From Sternotherus odoratus (lineage: Eukaryota > Chordata > Testudines > Kinosternidae), in assembly GCA_032164245.1 (NCBI GenBank), contig JAVMKO010000002.1, forward strand, positions 55,709,840 through 55,773,839: a stretch of DNA of 64,000 nucleotides, written 5' to 3'. A model generated the notes under the pieces. That model was not told the DNA's origin. It did no database searches and saw only the letters and a program-made list of their open reading frames with translations. How positions within the stretch are numbered: position 1 is the first letter of the stretch; each line of letters starts with the position of its first letter. The position numbers and the translations under genes are program-made. Below are positions 11,766 to 23,692 of this stretch, in pieces.

Positions 11766-12550
11766 CACTGTACTTCCTTATGTTTGATTTAAACCTGCTG
11801 CCTGTTAATTTCATTTGGTGACCCTTAGTTCTTGTATTATGAGAAGGAGTAAATAACACTTTCTTATTTACTTTCTCCACACCAGTCATGAATTTATAGA
11901 CCTCAATCATATCCCCCCCTAGTCATCTCTTTTCCAAGCTGAAAACTCCTAGTCTTATTAATTTCTCCTTCTACGGAAGCTGTTCCATACTCCTAATCAT
12001 TTTTGTTGCCTTTTTCTGAACCTTTTCCAATTTCAATAGATCTTTTTTGAGATGCATGCAGTATTCAGGATTTATATAGAGACAATATGATATTTTCGGT
12101 CTTATTATCTATCCCTTTCCTAATGATTCTCAACATTGTTTGTTTTTTTGACTGCCGCTGCATACCGCATAGATGTTTTCAGAGAACTATCCACAATGAT
12201 GCCAAGATCTGTTTCTTGAGTGGTAACAGCTAATTTAGACCCCATCACTTTATGTGTATACTTGGGATTATGTTTTCCACTGTGCATTACTTTGCATTTA
12301 TCAACACAGAATTTCATCTGCCATTTTGTTTCCCAGTCACCCAGTTCTGAAAGAGCCTTTTGTAGCTCTTTGCAGTCTGCCTGGGACTTAACTATCTTGA
12401 GTAATTTTGTATCATCTGCACATTTTGCCACCTCATTGTTTAGCCCTTTTTCCAAATCATTTATAAATATGCTGAATAGGACTGGTCTCAGTACAGACTC
12501 CTGGGGGGCATCACTATTTACTGCTCTCCGTTCTAAAATCTAACCATCTA
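11766..12550 (-). pseudogene. CR1-clade LINE, reverse transcriptase C-terminal part and 3' tail
   Basis: On the minus strand the frame from 12455 to 12120 carries ADDTKLLKIV, then DWETKWQMKF and KCKVMHSG, the usual order after the reverse transcriptase active site in CR1-clade LINEs; the residue before ADD is Cys where Phe is usual. The following part to about 11766 is decayed 3' sequence. The element is 5'-truncated, has no start and is interrupted, so it is a relic. Confidence 0.8.
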
Positions 12551-12855
12551 TTCCTACCCTTTGTTTTCTATCTTTTAACAATTACCAATGTATAATTTAA
12601 ATAATTATATTTTTGCTTCATATCTGAGTCTGAACAAACAAGAAGATCCAAATTTGTATGCAGTGCAGTTGTAGTCATCTTGTCTAAGATCAAAATTTTT
12701 CCTTCGTCTCCACCAGATATTTGATGAAATTTACTGGGGCCTTAACCTGGACATTTCCTTCTCCCCTCTGTCCTCCACCCCCTGCCATCCCAAAACTAAC
12801 AAGGTTGAGGAACTGGTGGGTGAGGAGATGGGCCTTATGCCATTCCAACCACCAA
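12551..12855. other. Intervening DNA, nothing recognised
   Basis: Mixed-composition sequence between the CR1 copy and a foldback element, with no supported gene. Confidence 0.45.
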
Positions 12856-13737
12856 GGACTAAATCCACAAAGAGACTTAGGCATTGCTACATGCAGAATT
12901 GCAGTGCCTAACAACCCAGTGGAATCTACAGCCATGAATTAAGTACCCAAGCTTCCTATACAATGGATGGGAGAGATTGGCTCTGAAAAATGGGCTCAAC
13001 AAAAGCCAGCACACTGAGCAGGAAGTCACCTAAGTTAGCCAATAGCAGATGCTGAGGAGAGATGGGTGACCTAAACCCTTCCCCCTCGGGTGCCTAAGTC
13101 CAGGCTGGATGGAGGAGCCTATTGCTACTTAGGATTCATAACTGTGACCTCTCTACTGGAGTTCTTTCTGCTCCTAAATTATTTCTTGAAAGAAATACCT
13201 AAACTGCCCTCTTAGAAGAGTGCACTAACCACTCTCTCTCTCTGGACCAATGCATATTTAATTATTTATACACAGGTAAACAGCTTCACCAGGATAGCCT
13301 GAGAAAGAGCTGCCCCAGAATACCCCATAGTCCATTAGCAGTTAGAGAATTATCTTGAGAGACGGGATATCCAACTTCAAATCTCTTCTGCACGTCCAAC
13401 AGAGCCCTAACCACTAGGCTAGAGATTATAAGGGAGGCCCTGTGCCTTGGCCATTTTGTGTCACTTTAGGTGTGCTCTGAGAACATTTAATTGATCAGGT
13501 CCTGCAAGCAAGAAAAGCAAAGAATGCCTAGTTTTAGGATCCAGCGGGAGGCTTAGGCATGGGATAGACATCAGCTGTCAGGACTGGGGACTTTAATGGC
13601 AGAACTGTAGGTACTGAGGGACTTGAGAACTTGCAGGATTAGGCAGAAGCTGAGTTGGGGTTTTGAGGATATCAGTGGTACCCAAATGTTGGAGTTAGGC
13701 ACCTAAGGCAGCCTAAGTCCTTTTCTGGATCTGAGCC
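12856..13737. mobile_element. Foldback DNA element with tRNA-like motifs
   Basis: The left end ggactaaatccacaaagaga and the right end (reverse strand ggctcagatccagaaaagga) are related inverted ends, each followed by cttaggc. On the minus strand around 13385-13430, TAGCCTAGTGGTTAGGGCTC resembles a tRNA box A, and a related half occurs near 13210-13235. No transposase is visible. Class is not certain. Confidence 0.45.
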
Positions 13738-13740
13738 TTA

Positions 13741-14609
13741 GTTTTCTACAGTATCTTGTGGCTTGTCCTGTTTTATGGTGTCCCTTCTAGTCTTGGCTGC
13801 AGCTGTAGCCTAACTTGGTGCTTGACAAAACTTGCTCATTGATTCCCTCAAAAAAAGGGCCATCAAGCCGAAGTCAAGACAAGGCAGGAAAAGAGAACTG
13901 GGGGGCAGGGGGCGATGGTGGAGATGGAACATTATCGTATTTAGAGAGTCATGCTCTCTTTTTTCATTTTATTTTTAAAGGGAGGAAATAGTGCAGCCTG
14001 CACAGCCCCAGTAAATGACAAAAAGTATTTGGGGGACTGAGGAGCCTATGAACAAAAAGCAGCCTTGCAGGTGGCAGAATCTCCTGGCCCACCACAGAAG
14101 TTCTGGAATTTTGCTGGGGGTAAGGATTTAAAACTCTCTGGGGTCTGCCTGTCACTGCTGGATATATATCTGTACACTACTGTTTTAGATCTCTGGGCAA
14201 TCTTAACCATAACTGCTTTAAAAATAATTATCCAGGCAGGAGTGAAAGTGGCAACTTGTACTTACTAACTATATCTCTAGCAATGTGGATATACTTTTTA
14301 TGGACAAGTAGATTTAAGTTACATAGTCTTCAAGGCAACCAGATGGAAAATAGTATTGGATTTCTTGTCTGAATGCTTACACAGTCTGTGGCGTAATCCA
14401 CCAATGAGTTAAAAAGGCAGACATCTGTGATTAGCATTATAGTCTGTAGTATGGCATAACTCCTCAATTAGACACAAAAGGTAATCAAGGCCATGGTTTG
14501 GAATTGTCTTATCTTATCAATAAGCTAGAAGAGGCTCCTAAATGATTAATTTCCATTTTATGCTCCATTCAATTTTCCCTTGGCATTACACTCCCATAAT
14601 GTGCATTTC
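13741..14609. other. Unassigned DNA
   Basis: No gene or defined repeat is supported. There is a purine-rich stretch near 13880-13930. Confidence 0.45.
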
Positions 14610-14612
14610 TTA

Positions 14613-14897
14613 TGGGAGCACTACACTAGGGCGAGGGGTCGACCTAAGATATGCAACTTCAGCTATGTAAATAACGTAGCTGAAGTTAGTGCATCTCAGG
14701 CCGACTTACCTGCCGTCCTCACAGCAGCAGCGGGCTCCCCCGTCGACTCCAGCTTGTGCCTTTTGGTGAGCTGGAGTTTTGGAGTCAACGGGAATACGTT
14801 TGGCAATCGATTTATCATGTTTTGATGAGGTGCAACAAATCAATTGCCAGTAGATCAATCACTATCCGCTGATCCAGTGGGTAGTGAAGACATACCC
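14613..14897. mobile_element. Harbinger-type MITE, copy 1 of a stem-loop family
   Basis: This aligns with the copy at 29796-30086: both share cagctatgt(t/a)aataacgtagctgaa, ccgacttacctgccgtcctc, a cgtcgactccagctt hairpin and a gatttat...aaatc hairpin. The right end, reverse strand GGGTATGTCTTCACTA, is followed by taa. The left end is diverged; tta lies at its border. Confidence 0.65.
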
Positions 14898-14900
14898 TAA

Positions 14901-16480
14901 GATATATGATGGAACCTTTCTGAATTCCTGATTATCCTCCCTTAGTAACCACTAGATAGCAAATACAACAAACTACAGGAGCTTGTGAGTAGCTGGTATA
15001 AGGGAGAACACAGGGGTGGCAGCTAAAATGAATAGGTGGGGGAAGAAGGGTGTTTCTAAGATTGATCTGAGCAGCAGCAAAGAGGAAGGTGATTTCAAGT
15101 ATTTGAACCTTACTGGTGCTCAATTCAGAATGTATTTATTCAGCCTACTTATGACTGGGTTGGGAGTTCAGTGGTGTTTGGTGAAAGACACCATGAAAGG
15201 CTTTAAAGTCCAGATTCTCCAGGAACTGGTCACCAGAAGAAACCCACTAGAATGGACTGCAAAGGTACTAGGAAGAACTCTTCTGATTTTGTTACATTAA
15301 CATAACTTCATGTTGATTCTACATGAGACAGAATGACAAGAGAGCTAGGGACAAGGAAGCAGCACAGCGGCAAATGCAATGTAGAGATTTCCAATATTTT
15401 AGATAACTAGTGTAACTGAATGATTCACCAGAGTAACAGAAGCAAATTATAATTCTCACTTTCCCTGATTGCATTACATAAAGTACAGAGGGCCTCTAAC
15501 AAGCATATACTTTGAACACATACCATATAGCCTGCTGACCTCTGAGGCCCCCAAAAGATACCTTGTGTTTTTAAAAAAACTAATCAGTCATTTTGAACCA
15601 TCTGTTCCTATTATAGAATCTTTTGTGGTATTAGCTAGAAAAACTTGTAATCCTGAACTTAAAGGGCTCTTGTGTGAGCATGACTAAGGACTTTATGGAA
15701 AGACATCTTGTACTGTCTGTCCTGACAATGAAATTTAAATTACTGTGTGCATTTGGAAGACCTGCCTGCAATGGCATAATAGCCAACCTTTCAGTGAATG
15801 AGAGCACTGACTTGAACAACTACTTGTGATCTTTGCCAAAAGGAATGTGATCTAATACTTTAAAATTAAAATTACCTTGTATTCTGACTTCCAAATTAAA
15901 AAAGGAAAGTTTTGTTAAGGGGAGTCAACATTTCTGAGTCTCTTTCATTATATGCTACCTTTCATAATGAAAGCCAAAGTGAACAAATCCTTTTCATTGC
16001 CTTGTGGTCTATCCCTTTGCGTACAGCTTATACTGAAACTCTCTAGTGGGCCAATATTCCTCATTAATATAACTTTCAAACAATAACAAAGACTGACATG
16101 GTAGTAATTCTATTAATGATATCAGTCACTTGCCATGAAAATAAATAGGGTGTCATAAACTAAGTGTTATGGATTAAGATAATTGGTACAAGTGGTAAGT
16201 AGAAGTTGACTACACACTCTCTCTAACTGCACTTCTATACCATAATATTTTCCATGTTTTTCTTTATTTGTCTTGGACCACAGATGTCATAAGACTGATA
16301 TCACTTTATCAGAATAATGTACAAGTAATAGGATATTTGAATGGGAAGCCGCATAGAGACAAATTCCAAGAGTTCAGATGCCAGACTGGTCCTAGGAACC
16401 ATCTTTGATCTTTATGAAAGTACCAAGTGTTTCCCCAGTTGCTGTTTCCATCTTTGGCTTTCTAAGATAGTGAGAAGCCA
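14901..16480. other. AT-rich DNA, nothing recognised
   Basis: Open frames of up to 94 codons (for example 15016-15300) have no recognisable motifs and are about what chance gives. No repeats are supported. Confidence 0.45.
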
Positions 16481-16489
16481 TTCAGGCAA

Positions 16490-17630
16490 TCACTGTGCAT
16501 TCTCAGTCAATACTTTGTGAGAGTCTAGAACAAAATGTACAAGAGAGAAACTTTTTCCATTGCAAGGATAGGATATCCCTGGTGCCAGCTCTGCGATCTT
16601 TTCCTCTGCAAAAATAATGCCTGTGCCTTCATGGAGGAACCAAGGGAGACAGAGAGGTACACAAATGAGATTTTCCAGGATACAGTAGAGTGGTCCCACC
16701 CCTGGTCTGACAGGCTCTGTGCTGCTGAGGAGGCTGAAAGTCTCCAGGAAGAAGAACATCAAACTGTAGTGTAGGGAAACAATCCCATAGCTGTGACTCT
16801 CCTGCCAGACGAAGACATGGTATCCTCTCACACTGAGGATACCACTCCAAGGGGGGAATCCCTGTTATTGGGAATCAACAGATAATAGCAATGGGGGATT
16901 CAGTTATTAGAAATATAGATAGTTTTGTGAAGAACCACATGGTTGAACTGACTCCAGGGTGAAAAGATTGTAGATCTCTCAAGACATCTAGAGACTTACA
17001 TGTAGTGCTGGAGAGAAACTGGTGCTCATGGTACTTGTAGGTACCAACAACATAAGGAAAGATAGGAGAGTGGTCCTGGAGGCCAAATTTAGGCTACTAG
17101 GTAAGAGATTAAAGTAGAGGATCACCATGGTAGCATTCTTTAAAATGCTTCCAGTTTCATGATCGCGCCTGTCAGAGACGCATAACTGCAGGATCAAAAT
17201 GTGTGGATAAGATTATGTGGTTCAGAAGAGGGATTTGGGTTTATTAGGAACAGGGGAATCTTTTGGGAAAGGAGAAGCTTACACAGGAAGGATGGGCTTC
17301 AATGAAGCCAAAATGGAACCAGATTGCTTGCATGTAAAATTAAAAAGGTTGTAGAGGAGTTTTTAAACTTAGCGCTGAGGGAAAGCTGACATGTGGAGAG
17401 AGCACATGATTCAGACAGAGACATTCCTTAGGGGAGGATTTATTAATATTACTCTATACCTCATAAAGAGAAGAGGAAACAAGTTGATAAAGTAGAATAA
17501 AGTATTATCTGTTGATTCAGGTAGAAACTGAAGAGAAAGTCCAAAAAGAGACCCATTCAATCACATCACTTGAAGGTAGACAACTCGAGGAAGACATGGC
17601 AGTTGCAAGGAAAGAAATGAAGAATTCTCG
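16490..17630 (+). pseudogene. CR1-type LINE ORF1 relic with SGNH/esterase-like blocks
   Basis: Several plus-strand fragments line up in order with the ORF1 esterase-like domain known from CR1 elements. MGDSVIRNID (about 16891-16920) matches the GDS block, VGTNNIRKD (about 17037) matches the VGTND block, and mgfneak (about 17293) lies where a DGLHLN-type catalytic block is expected but is altered. Stops and frame changes separate the blocks. An upstream open frame (16535-16774) is acidic and may be the ORF1 N-terminal part. The copy continues at 18053 after a solo LTR. It is non-functional. Confidence 0.6.
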
Positions 17631-18047
17631 TGTGATAGGGTGCGAAGCAGAAAACTGCTTAGCCATCCTCTGTCACTCTAGCTCCAATTAAGGGAGGTAA
17701 ATTGGAGGTGGGTAGATCATCTGCCCCTGACTGGGTACGCTGGAATAGTTGCTGCCTCTTCAGGCTGGGGCTGGATAAAAGCCCCAGGGGGAAGGAAGCC
17801 ACAGGAGGAGCTAGAAAGAGGGGAAGCTGCACCAAGGGAAAGGCAGTAAGGGGAAGCAGGGAGAAATAGCTCACACATCTCTCTTGCTGATAGACTGTAA
17901 CAAGGAGACTGTGCGTGTGGTGGAAAGGAGGATGGGAACACTACTTGTAAATAAAAGCACCAGCTGAGCCCTGCAACAAAGGCTCTGAGTGACTTCTCAG
18001 TCCATCAGGGGCAGGAGTCAGGAGGGCCCTGCAGAGACCCTGTTACA
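17631..18047 (+). mobile_element. Solo LTR (417 bp) inserted in the CR1 relic
   Basis: It starts TGTGATAGGG and ends CCTGTTACA, flanked by the exact 5-bp duplication tctcg (17626-17630 and 18048-18052). A TATA-like gataaaag (about 17774) and AATAAA (about 17950) are in plus orientation, followed by a short U5-like part. No internal retroelement sequence remains, so it is a solo LTR. Its insertion splits the CR1 copy and so is younger than it. Confidence 0.85.
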
Positions 18048-18052
18048 TCTCG

Positions 18053-18290
18053 GCATCAGTCTTCACATGCACAGGATGTGAGGAAGATTCCCATACCTGA
18101 GCCGCTCTTTTCAGGTGACAAATCTGAGGAACTGTTCCAGACTGAGGAGTCAATAAAGGACGTTTGGGAACAAACTGATAAATTAAAGAGTAGTAAGTCA
18201 CCAGAACCAGATGGTTTTCATCCAAGAGTTCTGAAACAACTCAAGCATGAAATTGCTGTGTTCCAAATGCCTTAAACTGAACTATGACTT
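18053..18290 (+). pseudogene. CR1 LINE reverse transcriptase fragment (continuation)
   Basis: The frame from 18078 includes KLKSSKSPEPDGFHPRVLKQ, close to the conserved KSxGPDGxHPRVL block at the start of CR1 reverse transcriptase. An upstream SASVFT fits the preceding conserved part. Rejoining across the LTR gives one CR1 copy, though sequence between ORF1 and this block is mostly missing. The element stops before the active-site motif. Confidence 0.75.
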
Positions 18291-18760
18291 CAATGAGCAA
18301 TTGAATCCAACTGATGTTGGCAGCAATATTCTCCTTCTGTGGGTAGTGAAATAGTATTTCTATTTAGTAAACTCTGCAGAGTCACATCTTTCTATGGTTC
18401 AAATCCTGTCCTATCCTAGACAGCCAAGGCTGAAATTTCCATTCCACATGTTGACTTCCCCAATTAGTTGGATATCACACATGTAAAAGGAAAAAAATCC
18501 TGATAATATCTCATGAAAGGAAACAGTCTCTCTGGCAGATTTACATGCTGGACATATTGTCTAGTTAGTGTCCTTGGATGCTGGGGATAGGACACAATTC
18601 TGCTCTGCTACATAGTTATTAGTAATGGAGGAAAGGTCCTATCTCCATGTAGTTATTTACAGACACTTTTTAAAAAGTGAACAATTTTCACCCCGAGCTC
18701 TGTTAGTGGGAAGAGAATTGAGAAAAAACACACTGGTATCATGAGTGCAAATAAGCAGAG
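18291..18760. other. AT-rich DNA, nothing recognised
   Basis: No gene or defined repeat is seen. Confidence 0.45.
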
Positions 18761-18763
18761 TTA

Positions 18764-19575
18764 GCTCTTGTCTACATGAAAAAGTTGCACCCATATAACT
18801 AATCTGATATTGAGGGTCCACATTATAGATCATATACTGGTTTAAGATACTTTGCTTGCAAAACTTTGTGTCTGCACATTGCAGCACAGTATTGCTTTAA
18901 AAGCTTGCAATATGGGTGGGTATTCCATTTGTGCCAAATGCCACTACTAGGCTTTATGTAGTTGGGTCATTTTTTGCAGTGGATTATGGGATGCCTGCTA
19001 GCACCCAGGGAAACCATGGAACTCAAGGTCCAAAGTCCCATGATACTATCTACTGTATTCCATAGCTCATGTGTATACTCACTAGCCAAAACCATTTTCA
19101 AAGAGCTGCCAAGAAGCATGGAGGAAGCAATACCACCAGGATGATCCTGATCATAATTAGCATGATTTCATACAGCTATTCTTAGAGAAGGAAGAGGAGA
19201 GTTTCCTTGAGTAGCTGCACTCAGTGGAGTACCACTCTTGGACCCATCTGATCAGCACTGATTGGTAGCATAAGATTCAGATGCGGGATGACCAGCAGAG
19301 GCTGCAAAACTTAAGAGTCAGAAAGTTTAAGGCCAGAGGGATCACTGGATCATTTGACTTCTGTATATTACAAGCTACCACCACCACCCAGCACCCAAAC
19401 ACTAGACCCAAAAACTTCAGGAAGACCAGGCTGAAGTTCCAGACTACCAAAACTAGAGTTCCCCACCCCCACAGGAAGAAGCATGTGGCTATTGTTATCT
19501 AGAACCTGGTCAGTAGCTAACCAGTTTGGTGTTGGAAAATCCACAGTGGGTGTGAATGCTTGTAATTAACTGCCA
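18764..19575 (+). pseudogene. PIF/Harbinger transposon with broken transposase
   Basis: The left end is TTA followed by GCTCTTGTCTACATG, similar to the ends of the nearby MITEs. Inside, two plus-strand pieces resemble HARBI1-like transposase: MRDDQQRLQNLRVRKF (19281-19328) and, after a stop, ANQFGVGKSTVG (about 19520-19555), the usual helix-turn-helix-like block. The catalytic DDE region is not present, and the right end is not found. The copy is truncated and inactive. It is a possible relative of the source of the MITEs in this window. Confidence 0.6.
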
Positions 19576-20314
19576 ATTATCTTATCCTATCCCATCCCAA
19601 GTCCCTCATGCACTGCTTCTGGTTGGTAGGGAAGAAAATAAGTTATCTAAGGACCTAATCCTGCAAATTGTTTCTATCCAGGAAGAGCTGCACTGACTTA
19701 ATGAAGTTCTGAATGTGTGAAACAACTTGCAGAAATTAGGCCTATGAAGGGATTTGAATTTCCTTTTGCTATACTTTGGAACTGACAAAAGTGTTCCTCC
19801 TTCACTGAATATTTTGGGAGATCCTTCTCTACAACTTTAATTAAAAGCTGTCCTCTGGCATTTTTTACAAAGTCCAGGATTTGATTATTTTGTGCATGGT
19901 CCATCCAAAGAATGGGTACAGCTGGTATCTTGCTACTGCGTGACTGGCAATTAATCTCCTGAAAACTTCAATGCATCCACCACAAAAAAAGCTTCAGGAT
20001 TATTTAGTTTATGTAAAAGCTTTATTTGGTAAACTCTCCCTCAAATCACTCTCCCAAACAGGTCTCCTCTAGATAAAAGGCTGTGCGTACAGACATGCAG
20101 AGGCTTTGAAATTCCTTCATAAGGTGATATTTTCCAGGCAGAATCCTAAGCGGAGAAATATCCTACCAACGGAATAATCTCCCTAGCAAGACAGGAGACT
20201 GTGCTGTCTAGTACATGGACCATAAGGATTTTAAAAACATTGTGGCTGGTCTATTCACTCTCTTGTCTTTACTTAGGAATTCCCACACAGCTAGTCTTAG
20301 GTTTTCCATACACA
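19576..20314. other. AT-rich DNA, nothing recognised
   Basis: No gene or defined repeat is supported. Confidence 0.45.
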
Positions 20315-20316
20315 TA

Positions 20317-21319
20317 CAGTAACTCCTCACTTACAGTTGTCTCGGTTAACATTGCTACACTACATTGCTGATTAAATAGAGAACATGCTCATTTAAAGTT
20401 GCACAATGCTTCCTTATAATATTGTTTGGCAGCTGCCTGCTTTGTCCACTGCTTGCGGGAAGAGCAGCCCACTGGAGCTAGCTGGTGTGGGCTTGGAACC
20501 AGGGTGGACCGGCAGCCTCTCCCTCCTCCCCTAAGTTCCCTGTGCAGCAGCTGCCCAGCAGGCTATCAGTTGCCGGCAGTTCAGCTGTTCCTCCACCCAC
20601 TGTCGTGTGCTGCTCCTGCTCTCTGCCTTGGAGCTGCTCCCAGGAGCCTCCTGCTTGCTGTGCAGGGGAGGAGATAAGAGGGGGACTAATGCCAGGATGT
20701 CCCCCTCCCCCTATTTCTGTCCCCCCCCCCCCACTTACTCCTTCTCCATATAGAGCATGGGGGAGACACAACAGGTCTCAGGATGGAGAGAGCCTGCTGG
20801 CCGCAACTACTGTCTCAACTTCCTGATCTTTTTAAAGGCAATGTACTTAGAGTGTGGTGTTAGCGTACTTAAAAGGGGCAATGAACATCTCTCTCTCCCC
20901 CCCACACACAAGGTGTGTGTCTCTGTCTGCCATGCTGTCTCCCCTCACTCCATTTGTGCTGCCTTGTAGAGTGTGAAGCTACATTAACAACAATCTGTTA
21001 ACCCTTGAGGGCTCAGCCGAATGCTAGTTCATCATTTAACAGTAAGGCATTCCTGGGAAACATCCCTCCCTCTTCCACCCTCTCACTTCACCACCTCAAC
21101 CAAGCTTCACAATCATCATTGCTGTGTATAGTATTAAATTGTTTGTGTATAACTATATATAATATAGTTTTTTGTCTGGTGAAAAAAATTTCTCTGGAAC
21201 ATAACTCCCCCACCCCATTTACATTACTTCTTATGGGGAAATTGGATTTGCTTGACATCGTTTTGCTTGAATTTACATTTTTCAGGAACATAACTACAAT
21301 GTTAAGCGAGGAGTTACTG
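20317..21319 (+). mobile_element. Non-autonomous Tigger/mariner element (1003 bp)
   Basis: Ends are CAGTAACTCCTCACTTACAG and, on the reverse strand, CAGTAACTCCTCGCTTAACA. The element is flanked by TA on both sides (20315-20316 and 21320-21321), the target of the Tc1/mariner superfamily. The interior has a GC-rich part (20430-20830) and no transposase blocks. Open frames of 83-140 codons within or across it are incidental. Confidence 0.85.
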
Positions 21320-21321
21320 TA

Positions 21322-22145
21322 TAAGAGGACAAGAGTCTCATATTATGAAGTTCTTAGAAAAATAATGAAGTCTAAGTTTAGAGGACTACTTTTTTCAGCC
21401 TATAACACAGGCTTGAATGATTCCTGAAGGAACAGTCCTTCCTAGGGATCATGGTCTCAATTTTTCAACTGGGAGTCTGACAATTATCCCTTTTCCTGGG
21501 GATTCGCCTCAGGAAGAGAAGACAGTTTTTGATTTTTTCTCTTCTTGAGTTTGAAGAGGGTCGATCATGGACCAGACTCAGCTGTCTTTTGTCCTTGTTT
21601 AAAACTAACTTCCTTTGCTTTTCTAGGACAGAGGGTTTTGCGCTGTGAGACTCAACTTGCTCAGATAACTGAGCGGCATCTTTAAAACTTAGGGCTTTCA
21701 CTGAGATTTGAAGGATCATTCTAGGTAGCTTGGGATGTGAAGCAGAGGGAGAAGAGAATGCCTGTCTTTCTCCTGTGGCATTCACCTGAGGAGCTCTTTG
21801 AGAACACAAGAGTCATTGGATGTGGAGGTTCTAGCAGGGGACTGGTGTGATCTAGAATTCAGGCTCACTAACAGACTGGGCATAGCTCCCCCTCTGTATG
21901 ATTGCAGGACATGTTGGTCCTCCCTCAGTTTCAACTGCATGTGATATGCTTAATTTTACAATACTCTTCACATTCTGTCATGAACCATAGTACTCGTTAG
22001 GCTCTCTCTTGGACCAGCCACGCATTTTGTCATCAGTGGTGATCGACTTGTAGCAAACCAATATTTCATAGCAAAATGGGCCCACAAATCCTTCAAGAGG
22101 GGGAAAAAATAAGAACAGTGATGAGTTCACTACTGGAGCTTAAAC
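21322..22145. other. Unassigned DNA
   Basis: A 114-codon minus-strand open frame (21809-21465) is Ser/Lys-rich without recognisable motifs. No repeat is defined. Confidence 0.4.
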
Positions 22146-22199
22146 AAAGATGTTAACCCTAAGAGCTTGGTCCCTCCTCGCAACTTTACATTATTTTTC

Positions 22200-23060
22200 A
22201 CCTTTGCCCTCTCAAGTGTGCAACATATCTGCCAATCCTGGCCTCTCAACTTTGTTAGAACTTCCTGTCACATCCTCCTGTGTCCCCATCTCTTTGCACG
22301 TCAGTTCCCCTATTCCTGCTCTTTTTGGAATGCCTCCTGCATCTCTACAAAAACCCCTACCATTTTTGACCTCTTCATCTCTCATTTGCTCTACCTCCTT
22401 GCACTCACTAAGACCTCCCCCCTCCAACCTAGCCTCTGCAGCAACACTCTTCTCAAAATGGTGTCTCCTTCTCAGACACATATCATCGTGAGACCTCCAG
22501 GAAATAAGACATTGGTGTTGTATAATTCCTCCTCTCCTGCACCAGTTATTTCCAAACTTCTCTTCCCACCCATTTCCTCACTCTTTTCCCTCCTTCAAGC
22601 AACTTGAATTCTTAACTCCTTTCTCCCTCATAAAGGCTGACCTTGATTTCATCTGCTTGACTCCCTGCTCTTCTCTTTCCTCCAATCAGTTTCCCACACT
22701 CATCCTCTGTAACTTCAATATTTTCACTAATGTCCTGACCTTGCATCTTCACTTCCTTGTTTGACTTTCAAATGTAGGTCAACTCTTCTACTCAACAGGC
22801 ACTTATTGAGCCACATTTTCTGATCTTTCTACCACTTCATCTCCTTTAACACTACATACTTCACTTCTGCCCTCCTCCCAGTCCTTCTGTGATCTCCAAC
22901 ACCTCTGTGTTGCTCTCATCCCCTTCTCCCTGCTCTTTTCCTCCCTTGAATCCTCTACCCCTTTTACCCACACCATCCTACTCCTGTTCTCAGGCCACTG
23001 AATAACTAAGGAGAAAATCCCATGGCCACACACTCTTCCTCCTCTACATATTCCTCCTGG
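22200..23060 (+). pseudogene. L2-like LINE endonuclease relic, pyrimidine-rich
   Basis: The plus-strand frame from 22167 contains WNASCISTKTPTIFDL and LLYLLALTKT, resembling the LNARSVxNK and LLALTETW blocks of the L2-type AP endonuclease domain. Further on, CNFNIFT resembles GDFNIH. The region is strongly pyrimidine-rich on this strand, which is usual in this part of these LINEs. Stops and shifts break it. Reverse transcriptase is not found here. Confidence 0.45.
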
Positions 23061-23079
23061 TTTCTTTCATAAAATCTAA

Positions 23080-23333
23080 GGCTTTGCCTACACTGGCACT
23101 TTTGTCATTAAAATCTTTATCGCTCTTGAGTGTGAAAAAACACACTCCTGCTTGACAAATGTTTTAACGATGAAAAGCGCCGGTGTGGACAGTGCTTTGT
23201 TGGGGGGCATCGCATCCTACTGACAAAGCTACAGCCCCTTGTTGGAGGTGGTTTTATTTTGTCACTGGCAAAGAGCTCTCCTGGTGATAAAGACCAGCCA
23301 CGCTGTTGTAAGGTGTACAGCACAGACATTGCC
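23080..23333. mobile_element. Harbinger-type MITE (254 bp) with TAA duplication
   Basis: Ends GGCTTTGCCTACAC and, reverse strand, GGCAATGTCTGTGC, flanked by taa on both sides (23077-23079 and 23334-23336). The interior is a weak palindrome with no coding. Confidence 0.65.
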
Positions 23334-23420
23334 TAAAAGTCACAGTTCACTCTGGCACACCATGTCACAGTCTACTAGGGTGGATTGCACCAGTGACGCT
23401 ACATTAGTGTAAACACTCAG

Positions 23421-23692
23421 TCCTGGTCTAGCTTAGAAAATTAGGTTGGCTTAACTACATCAATCAAGGGTATGAAAAATCCAACCCCCTAAGCAGCACT
23501 GTTAAGTTGACCTACGTCCCTGTATAGACAGCGCTAGGTTGATGGAAGAATTCTTCCTTTGACTTTGCTGCCACCTCTCAGGGAGGTACATTACCGGCAG
23601 GAGAACCCCTCCCAAGACTGTAGGTTGTCTCCAAGCAAGTGTTAGAGCAGTGCAGCTGTGCCAATGTAGTATTTTAAGTGTAGACAAGCTCC
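23421..23692. mobile_element. Harbinger-like MITE
   Basis: The start tcctggtctagc and the end gtgtagacaagctcc are the diverged inverted ends typical of the family seen at 7778 and 29796. Internal phrases taggttggctta and gttaagttgacctac are shared with turtle MITEs. Borders are approximate. Confidence 0.5.

Noticed and set aside
15016..15300. 94-codon plus-strand frame
   Set aside because: No motif, no splice context, and its length is expected by chance.
21005..21427. 140-codon plus-strand frame
   Set aside because: It runs across the right end and border of the Tigger element; no transposase motif is present.
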